DNA from: Burkholderia cepacia
GTDB lineage: Bacteria; Pseudomonadota; Gammaproteobacteria; Burkholderiales; Burkholderiaceae
Length of the DNA stretch: 64,000 nt
NCBI RefSeq assembly: GCF_001718835.1
Contig: NZ_CP013443.1
Span: forward strand, 2,666,001 to 2,730,000
Direction: 5' to 3'
Positions 58,536 through 64,000 of this stretch are shown in pieces. The notes beneath the pieces are model-generated. The model was not told the DNA's origin. It worked only from the letters and a program-made list of their open reading frames with translations, and made no database searches. The stretch's first letter is position 1. Each line of letters begins with the position of its first letter. A program made the position numbers and the translations under genes.

Positions 58536-60086
58536 ATGAAACTGAACCAGCGCCTGTCCACCCTGCCGCGCGACATCGTCGCCGGCGTCGTCGTGTTCCT
58601 CGTCGCGCTGCCGCTGTGTCTCGGCATCGCCAATGCATCCGGCGTCGAACCGTTTGCCGGGCTCGTATCCGGCATCGTCGGCGGCATCGTCGTCGCGCTG
58701 CTGAGCGGCTCGTCCCTGTCCGTCAGCGGGCCGGCCGCCGGCCTCGTCGTGATCGTCGTCGAAGGTATCGCACAACTCGGCAGCTTCTCCGCATTCCTGC
58801 TCGCGGTGCTGCTGTCCGGCGTCCTGCAGTTCGGGTTCGGCATGCTGCGCGCCGGCCGCTTCGCAGCCTATGTCCCTTCACCCGTCATCAAGGGCATGCT
58901 CGCCGCGATCGGCCTGCTGCTGATCGTGAAACAGATTCCGTTCGCGTTCGGAATCGGCGGCTCGGCCGCGCAACCGCTCGCCGCGCTGCCCGGCCTGAGC
59001 GCCGCGTGGATCGCGGCGGCGATCGCGCTTGCGTCGCTCGCGCTGCTGATCGCGTGGGACACGTCCGCGCTGCGCCGCTTCGTGCTGGTGCGCTCGGTGC
59101 CGGCTCCGCTTGCGGTCGTCGTGCTGGGTATCGGCGCCACGCTCGTGCTCGGCGCGCTGGCGCCCGCGCTCGCGCCCGGCGCCGCGCACCGGGTCGCGCT
59201 GCCCGAACTCGGCTCGTTCGCGGCCTTCGCGGCGTCGCTCAAGCATGCGGAGCTCGGCCCGAACTTCGCGCAGCTCGTCAATCCGGACGTGTGGCGCGTC
59301 GCGATCACGCTCGCGGTCGTCGCGAGCCTCGAGACGCTGCTGAGCCTCGAAGCCGTCGAGCAGATCGACCCGAAGCGCCGGCCGACCCAACCCGATCGCG
59401 AACTGAAGGCCCAGGGCGTCGGCAATCTCGTCGCCGGCGCGGTCGGCGGGCTGCCGATCACGTCGGTGATCGTGCGCAGCTCGGTGAACGTCAACGCGGG
59501 CGCGCAAAGCCGGATGTCCGCGATCGTGCACGGGATGCTGCTGCTCGCGAGCGTGTTCGCACTCACCGGCCTGATCAACCTGATCCCGCTCGCGAGCCTG
59601 GCCGCGATCCTGATCCACACCGGCTTCAAGCTTGCGAAACCGGCGCTGTTCCGCTCGGTGATGAAACAGGGGCCGGCCGCGTTCGTACCGTTCGCCGCGA
59701 CGATCGCCGGCGTGCTCGCGATCGACCTGCTGTTCGGCATCGCGCTCGGCCTCGCGTGCAGCGTGCTGGCCGTCGCCGTCGCGAACCTGAAGAGCCCCGT
59801 GACGCTCGCGCAGCACGACGACCACTTCCTGCTGTCGTTCCGCAAGGACGTGTCGTTTCTCGGCAAGGTACAGGTCAAGCATCACCTGCGGCACATTCCC
59901 GATCGGGCCGCGGTGATCATCGACGCGACACGCGCCGACTACATCGATCACGATGTGCTCGAACTGCTCGACGCGTTCGTCGCCGATGCGCCGCGACGCG
60001 GCATCGCCGTCGAGTTCCGCCGGCCGTGCCCGCCGCCTCGCGCCGCCGCGCGGCGCTGGCAATTCCGCTCGCCGACCGCGGAGTGA
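58536..60086 (+). CDS. SulP-family anion transporter (probable bicarbonate transporter)
   Basis: A 516-residue membrane protein with 12-14 hydrophobic segments. The SulP N-terminal motif (PRDIVAGVVVFLVALPLCLG, IANASGVEPFAGLVSGIVGG) and the central GVGNLVAGAVGGLPITSVIV are present. A shortened STAS-like C-terminal domain follows (RAAVIIDATRADYIDHDVLE). Pairing with carbonic anhydrase favours bicarbonate as substrate, as in BicA-type systems, but sulfate cannot be excluded. The start codon has only a weak ribosome binding site, so coupling to the upstream gene is likely. Confidence 0.9.
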   Translation: MKLNQRLSTLPRDIVAGVVVFLVALPLCLGIANASGVEPFAGLVSGIVGGIVVALLSGSSLSVSGPAAGLVVIVVEGIAQLGSFSAFLLAVLLSGVLQFGFGMLRAGRFAAYVPSPVIKGMLAAIGLLLIVKQIPFAFGIGGSAAQPLAALPGLSAAWIAAAIALASLALLIAWDTSALRRFVLVRSVPAPLAVVVLGIGATLVLGALAPALAPGAAHRVALPELGSFAAFAASLKHAELGPNFAQLVNPDVWRVAITLAVVASLETLLSLEAVEQIDPKRRPTQPDRELKAQGVGNLVAGAVGGLPITSVIVRSSVNVNAGAQSRMSAIVHGMLLLASVFALTGLINLIPLASLAAILIHTGFKLAKPALFRSVMKQGPAAFVPFAATIAGVLAIDLLFGIALGLACSVLAVAVANLKSPVTLAQHDDHFLLSFRKDVSFLGKVQVKHHLRHIPDRAAVIIDATRADYIDHDVLELLDAFVADAPRRGIAVEFRRPCPPPRAAARRWQFRSPTAE

Positions 60087-60100
60087 GCGGGCGCGGAATG

Positions 60101-60142
60101 AAAAAACGCCCCGGCGGCGCAGGGCCGCACGGGGCGTTTCGA
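60101..60142. terminator. Terminator between the SulP gene and leuA
   Basis: Stem AAACGCCCCG / CGGGGCGTTT with flanking A-run. On the minus strand it ends in TTTTTT, so it serves leuA strongly and the plus-strand operon less well. Confidence 0.82.
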
Positions 60143-60157
60143 TCGCGCGCGACGCGG

Positions 60158-61702
60158 TTACGAGCGCTGCGGATTGAGCTTGTCGTCCTTCGAATGCAGC
60201 TTGTTCAGCGCGGAGATGTACGCCTTCGCGGATGCGGCGACGATGTCCGGATCGGTGCCGACGCCGTTGACGATCCGCCCGCTCTTCGACAGCCGGACAG
60301 TCACTTCACCCTGCGCCTGCGTACCGGTCGTGATCGCGTTCACCGAGTACAGCAGCAGCTCGGAACCGCTGCCGACTTCGCTCTCGATCGCATTGAACGT
60401 CGCGTCGACCGGACCGTTGCCGCGCGCCTCGCCGGTCACTTCCTTGCCTTCGACCCCGAACACGACCTTCGCGTGCGGCTGCTCGCCCGTTTCCGAGTGC
60501 TGCGACAGCGACACGAACTTGAAGTGCTCCTGCTCGTGTGCGAGCGCCGATTCCTCGGACACGATCGCGATGATGTCCTCGTCGAAGATCTCGGCCTTGC
60601 GATCGGCCAGATCCTTGAAGCGCATGAACGCCGCGTTCAGTTCGCTTTCGCTGTCGAGCGACACGCCAAGCTCCTGCAGGCGCTGCTTGAACGCGTTACG
60701 GCCCGACAGCTTGCCGAGCACGATCTTGTTCGCGGTCCAGCCCACGTCTTCCGCACGCATGATCTCGTAGGTATCGCGCGCCTTCAGCACGCCGTCCTGG
60801 TGGATGCCCGACGCATGCGCGAACGCGTTCGCGCCGACCACCGCCTTGTTCGGCTGCACGACGAAGCCGGTGATCTGCGACACGAGCTTCGACGTCGGCA
60901 CGATCTGCGTCGTGTCGATGCCGACGTCGAGGCCGAAGTAGTCCTTGCGGGTCTTCACGGCCATCACGATTTCCTCGAGCGACGTGTTGCCCGCGCGCTC
61001 GCCGAGACCGTTGATCGTGCACTCGACCTGACGCGCGCCACCGATCTTCACGCCGGCGAGCGAGTTCGCCACCGCCATCCCGAGGTCGTTGTGGCAATGC
61101 ACGGAGAAGATCGCCTTGTCCGAGTTCGGAATGCGTTCGCGCAGCGTCTTCACGAGGTTGCCGTAGAGCTCGGGCACGCCGTAGCCGACCGTATCGGCGA
61201 TGTTGATGGTCGTCGCCCCTTCGGCGATCACGGCTTCCAGCACGCGACACAGGAAATCGAGGTCCGAACGGCTGCCGTCTTCCGGCGAGAATTCGACGTT
61301 GTCGGTGAACTGGCGCGCGAAACGCACCGCGAGACGCGCCTGCTCGAACACCTGGTCCGGCGTCATGCGCAGCTTCTTCTCCATGTGCAGCGGCGACGTC
61401 GCGATGAACGTGTGGATCCGCGAGCTGTTGGCCGGCTTCAGCGCGTCGGCCGCACGCTGGATGTCCTTGTCGTTGGCCCGCGCCAGCGAGCAGATCGTGC
61501 TGTCCTTCACGAGACCGGCGATCGTGTGGATCGCGTCGAAATCGCCGTTCGAGCTGGCCGCGAAGCCAGCCTCGATCACGTCGACCTTCATCCGCTCGAG
61601 ATGCTTCGCGATGCGGATTTTCTCTTCCTTCGTCATCGACGCGCCGGGCGATTGTTCACCGTCACGCAACGTCGTATCGAAAATGATCAGCTTGTCTGTC
61701 AT
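60158..61702 (-). CDS. leuA: 2-isopropylmalate synthase
   Basis: A 514-residue enzyme. The catalytic HMGL-like domain shows FDTTLRDGEQSPGASMTKEE, ADTVGYGVPELYGNLV and SVHCHNDLGMAVANSLAGVK (metal-binding His pair). The C-terminal allosteric LeuA dimer domain is complete, as expected for leucine feedback. It condenses acetyl-CoA with 2-ketoisovalerate. The start MTDKLIIFDTTL follows TGGAGC. I looked for a leucine-rich leader peptide upstream and found none. Confidence 0.97.
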   Translation of the reverse strand: MTDKLIIFDTTLRDGEQSPGASMTKEEKIRIAKHLERMKVDVIEAGFAASSNGDFDAIHTIAGLVKDSTICSLARANDKDIQRAADALKPANSSRIHTFIATSPLHMEKKLRMTPDQVFEQARLAVRFARQFTDNVEFSPEDGSRSDLDFLCRVLEAVIAEGATTINIADTVGYGVPELYGNLVKTLRERIPNSDKAIFSVHCHNDLGMAVANSLAGVKIGGARQVECTINGLGERAGNTSLEEIVMAVKTRKDYFGLDVGIDTTQIVPTSKLVSQITGFVVQPNKAVVGANAFAHASGIHQDGVLKARDTYEIMRAEDVGWTANKIVLGKLSGRNAFKQRLQELGVSLDSESELNAAFMRFKDLADRKAEIFDEDIIAIVSEESALAHEQEHFKFVSLSQHSETGEQPHAKVVFGVEGKEVTGEARGNGPVDATFNAIESEVGSGSELLLYSVNAITTGTQAQGEVTVRLSKSGRIVNGVGTDPDIVAASAKAYISALNKLHSKDDKLNPQRS

Positions 61703-62004
61703 GGGGGGCTCCAGGGCTCTTTGTTCGGAGGTACAACGAGATGGATTCGCGCCACCGCTGGCGACGCTCAACAACAGACGAGGCTTGACGGAGGGCGGGA
61801 ACGGTCAGCGCGGCAGGCGCGCCGAAGCTGGCGCGCGTAGCGGCGCACCGGCTAGAAGGAGGGGGAGGCGGGAAAATGCAGTCATGCCGACGACTATAGC
61901 GGCATTCCGTTGGGCGCGCAATCGGACGACGCCCGAAGCGCGCGTGGAAAAAGGGGCGCAAAAAACGGCGGCCCGCAGGCCGCCGTTTCGGAACGTGTCG
62001 CGCG
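61703..62004 (-). other. leuA-pssA intergenic region
   Basis: About 300 bp with no supported gene. It contains a strong hairpin at 61963-61988 (AAACGGCGGCC / GGCCGCCGTTT), which is the pssA terminator on the minus strand with a TTTTTT run. The remaining 260 bp must hold the leuA promoter. No leader peptide, T-box or riboswitch-like structure was recognised. Confidence 0.6.
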
Positions 62005-62874
62005 TCAATGCTCGCGCTGCGACGAGCGCGCGGGGTTCGCCCGCCCGCGCACGGCCATGTAGGCCCAGAACACGTAGCCGGACAGCCCGTACAGCACGAA
62101 CAGGCAGAACAGCATCAGCGGCGGGTCGGACGACACGAGCACGAACGCGACGACGACCAGCAGGATCGCCGCGAACGGCACGCGGTGCCGCACGTCGAGC
62201 GCCTTGCCGCTGTAGAACGGCGCGTTCGACACCATCGTCACGCCCGCGTAGATCGTCAGCACGAATGCGACCCACGGCAGCCAGCCGAGCTTCATCGGCA
62301 CGCGGTTGTCGGTGGCGAGCCATACGAAGCCCGCGATCAGCGCGGCGGCGGCCGGGCTCGGCAGCCCCTGGAAGAAACGCTTGTCGACGACGCCGATGTT
62401 CGTGTTGAAGCGCGCGAGGCGCAGCGCGGCGCCCGAGCAGTAGACGAACGCGGCGAGCCAGCCCCAGCGGCCGAGATCCTTCAGCACCCACTCGTACATC
62501 ACGAGTGCCGGCGCGACACCGAACGACACCATATCCGACAGGCTGTCGAACTGCTCGCCGAACGCGCTCTGCGTATGCGTCATGCGCGCGACGCGCCCGT
62601 CCATCCCGTCGAGCACCATCGCGACGAAAATCGCGATCGCGGCGATCTCGAAGCGCACGTTCATCGCCTGCACGACCGCGAAGAAGCCGCAGAACAGCGC
62701 GGCGGTCGTGAACGCGTTCGGCAGCAGGTAGATGCCGCGCGTCTTCAGGAACCGCTGGCGCGCGGCGCGGCGGCTCTGCGGCGCCGGATCGGGCGCCATC
62801 ACCTTGTTGCGGCGGAACGGGCGTGGCGTCTGGCCGGCGCCGTTGCGCGGCCGACGCGGTTTGAATGCGGCCAT
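62005..62874 (-). CDS. pssA: CDP-diacylglycerol-serine O-phosphatidyltransferase
   Basis: A 289-residue membrane enzyme. The CDP-alcohol phosphatidyltransferase motif is intact at DGMDGRVARMTHTQSAFGEQ then FDSLSDMVSF. The N-terminal 40 residues are basic and cytoplasmic, followed by about 8 transmembrane helices. It makes phosphatidylserine, which the adjacent psd product decarboxylates to phosphatidylethanolamine. It is 15 bp downstream of psd, so the two are an operon. Confidence 0.96.
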   Translation of the reverse strand: MAAFKPRRPRNGAGQTPRPFRRNKVMAPDPAPQSRRAARQRFLKTRGIYLLPNAFTTAALFCGFFAVVQAMNVRFEIAAIAIFVAMVLDGMDGRVARMTHTQSAFGEQFDSLSDMVSFGVAPALVMYEWVLKDLGRWGWLAAFVYCSGAALRLARFNTNIGVVDKRFFQGLPSPAAAALIAGFVWLATDNRVPMKLGWLPWVAFVLTIYAGVTMVSNAPFYSGKALDVRHRVPFAAILLVVVAFVLVSSDPPLMLFCLFVLYGLSGYVFWAYMAVRGRANPARSSQREH

Positions 62875-62889
62875 CGTGCGCCCCGCCGC

Positions 62890-63534
62890 TTACTGTTCGA
62901 GTTCCGCGAGGATCGTCGACGACGCGTAGACCTTCTCGCCGATCGACACCTTCGCGCGGCTGCCGAGCGGCAGGTACACGTCGACGCGCGAACCAAAGCG
63001 GATGAAACCGTAGCGCTGGCCGCGCGACAGCGGCTCGCCGGCGCGCACATAGCAGAGAATCCGGCGGGCGACGAGGCCGGCGATCTGCACGGCGGTCACG
63101 GTCTTGCCGCTCGCCGTCTGGATCACGACCGCGTTCCGTTCGTTCTCGGTGGACGCCTTGTCGATCGCCGCATTCAGGAACGCACCCGGGAAGTATTCGA
63201 CCTTGGAGATCGCGCCGTCGACCGGCGAACGCTGCGAATGGACGTTGAAGACATTCATGAACACGCTGATCTTCAGCGCTTCGCGGTTCGCGTACGGGTC
63301 CTGCGCGGTCTCGACCGCGACGATGCGGCCGTCTGCCGGGCACAGCACCGCGTTCGGCTGCGCCGGGATCGGGCGCTGCGGATCACGGAAGAACTGGACG
63401 ACGAAGACGAGCAGCAGCCAGAACGGCCACGCGAAGCCGAAGCCCCCGACGGCATGGATCAACAGCGCGATGACGGCTGCAATCGCGATGAACGGCCAGC
63501 CTTCGCGCGCGATGATCGGATGAGGATAGTTCAT
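62890..63534 (-). CDS. psd: Phosphatidylserine decarboxylase (short form)
   Basis: A 214-residue pro-enzyme of the short Psd type (PSD-A/archaetidylserine-like). CPADGRIVAVE, the catalytic histidine region FNVHSQRSPVDG, and the self-cleavage site FGSRVDVYLP, whose Ser becomes the pyruvoyl group, are all present. One or two N-terminal membrane segments. It converts phosphatidylserine to phosphatidylethanolamine. It is coupled with pssA. Confidence 0.96.
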   Translation of the reverse strand: MNYPHPIIAREGWPFIAIAAVIALLIHAVGGFGFAWPFWLLLVFVVQFFRDPQRPIPAQPNAVLCPADGRIVAVETAQDPYANREALKISVFMNVFNVHSQRSPVDGAISKVEYFPGAFLNAAIDKASTENERNAVVIQTASGKTVTAVQIAGLVARRILCYVRAGEPLSRGQRYGFIRFGSRVDVYLPLGSRAKVSIGEKVYASSTILAELEQ

Positions 63535-63579
63535 GGATTCGTTCTGTGTTCGGTGAATTGCAAAGCCCGTAGGATAGCA

Positions 63580-63618
63580 AAAGCCGCCCGGGGCACTGCT
63601 GCCTTCGGGCGGCTTTTT
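63580..63618. terminator. Terminator between ilvC and psd
   Basis: Stem AAGCCGCCCG / CGGGCGGCTT with T-runs readable on both strands. It is the likely ilvC terminator on the minus strand. Confidence 0.88.
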
Positions 63619-63661
63619 GGTACCGGCCCTCTATTCGAGGGGCCGGAACAGCACGCGGTGC

Positions 63662-64000
63662 TTAGTTCTTCGTCTGGTCGACGAGCTTGTTCTTCGCGAT
63701 CCACGGCATCATCGCGCGCAGCTTCGCACCGACCTGCTCGATCTGGTGCTCGGCCGTCAGGCGACGGCGCGACTGCAGCGTCGGCGCGCCTGCCTTGTTC
63801 TCGAGGATGAAGCTCTTCGCGTACTCTCCCGTCTGGATGTCGGTCAGGCACTGCTTCATCGCCTTCTTCGTCTCTTCCGTGACGATGCGCGGGCCCGTCA
63901 CGTACTCGCCGTACTCGGCGTTGTTCGAGATCGAGTAGTTCATGTTCGCGATGCCGCCTTCGTAGATCAGGTCGACGATCAGCTTCAGTTCGTGCAGGCA
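63662..64000 (-). CDS. ilvC: Ketol-acid reductoisomerase, C-terminal part (cut by window edge)
   Basis: The last 112 residues of IlvC are present. The segment CLHELKLIVDLIYEGGIANM at the edge is the conserved metal/substrate-binding knot. It is followed by YSISNNAEYGEYVTGPRIV and the basic C-terminus (LRAMMPWIAKNKLVDQTKN). IlvC makes 2,3-dihydroxyisovalerate in valine and leucine synthesis, upstream of leuA in both pathway and gene order. Confidence 0.96.
   Translation of the reverse strand, partial: CLHELKLIVDLIYEGGIANMNYSISNNAEYGEYVTGPRIVTEETKKAMKQCLTDIQTGEYAKSFILENKAGAPTLQSRRRLTAEHQIEQVGAKLRAMMPWIAKNKLVDQTKN

Noticed and set aside
61703..61960. Leucine leader peptide or T-box before leuA
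   Set aside because: No short ORF with a run of Leu codons and no alternative terminator structure were visible.

Overview
The window is about 64 kb of GC-rich, gene-dense DNA. It carries a betaproteobacterial rRNA operon, the tpiA-secG-tRNA-Leu-nuoA..N order, a HemP/FtrABCD iron block, and families largely confined to Burkholderiales (DUF2863, DUF3563, DUF2818). Together these point to chromosome 1 of a Burkholderia species, most likely of the B. cepacia complex. This is inference from gene content; no database was searched. I saw no prophage, insertion sequence, transposase or CRISPR array, and the region reads as core genome.

Layout. (1) 1-1.9 kb: a LysR regulator cut by the left edge, divergent from a pirin gene, then a DUF1857 gene. 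(2) 1.9-5.9 kb: an iron block. It holds hemP behind a Fur box, a probable small RNA with its own terminator, and the ferrous-iron uptake operon ftrABCD on the minus strand behind a second Fur box. (3) 6-13.2 kb: uvrB, an aromatic/aspartate aminotransferase, 3-hydroxybutyrate dehydrogenase, an aldo/keto reductase, rlmJ and two small uncharacterised genes. (4) 13.4-19.7 kb: a CueR-type regulator and a complete minus-strand rRNA operon (16S, tRNA-Ile, tRNA-Ala, 23S, 5S) with promoter, boxA elements and terminator. (5) 19.8-29.2 kb: DUF2863, an atypical LuxR/NarL regulator, an orphan CbiM-like membrane protein, an exported protein with a histone-H1-like tail, a cytosolic-carboxypeptidase-like M14 enzyme, YaaA, a PIN nuclease, a YbdL-type aminotransferase, two GSTs and an enoyl-CoA hydratase.

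(6) 30-33.4 kb: a minus-strand cluster of two acyl-CoA dehydrogenases (PimC/PimD-like pair) and two MaoC hydratases. (7) 33.4-49.8 kb: DUF1178, a NUDIX hydrolase, DUF2818 and the complete 14-gene complex I operon. The operon has structured gaps at nuoD/nuoE and nuoI/nuoJ. (8) 50-55.4 kb: tRNA-Leu(GAG), secG, tpiA, a quinone oxidoreductase, pnp and rpsO. (9) 55.5-60.1 kb: an orphan branched-chain-type binding protein, a lipoprotein with two SmpA-like repeats, and a beta-carbonic anhydrase paired with a SulP transporter behind an AT-rich regulatory region. (10) 60.2-64 kb: leuA, pssA, psd and the 3' part of ilvC, matching the conserved ilvC-psd-pssA-leuA order.

How the parts work together: ftrABCD and hemP form an iron-limitation response, with the small RNA as a likely post-transcriptional arm. 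The nuo genes build NADH dehydrogenase I. The acyl-CoA dehydrogenase/MaoC cluster could feed that chain through beta-oxidation. The carbonic anhydrase and SulP genes look like a bicarbonate supply module. The most rewarding places for follow-up are the hemP-linked small RNA, the H1-tailed exported protein, the carbonic anhydrase promoter region, the CCP-like M14 enzyme and the structured gaps inside nuo.
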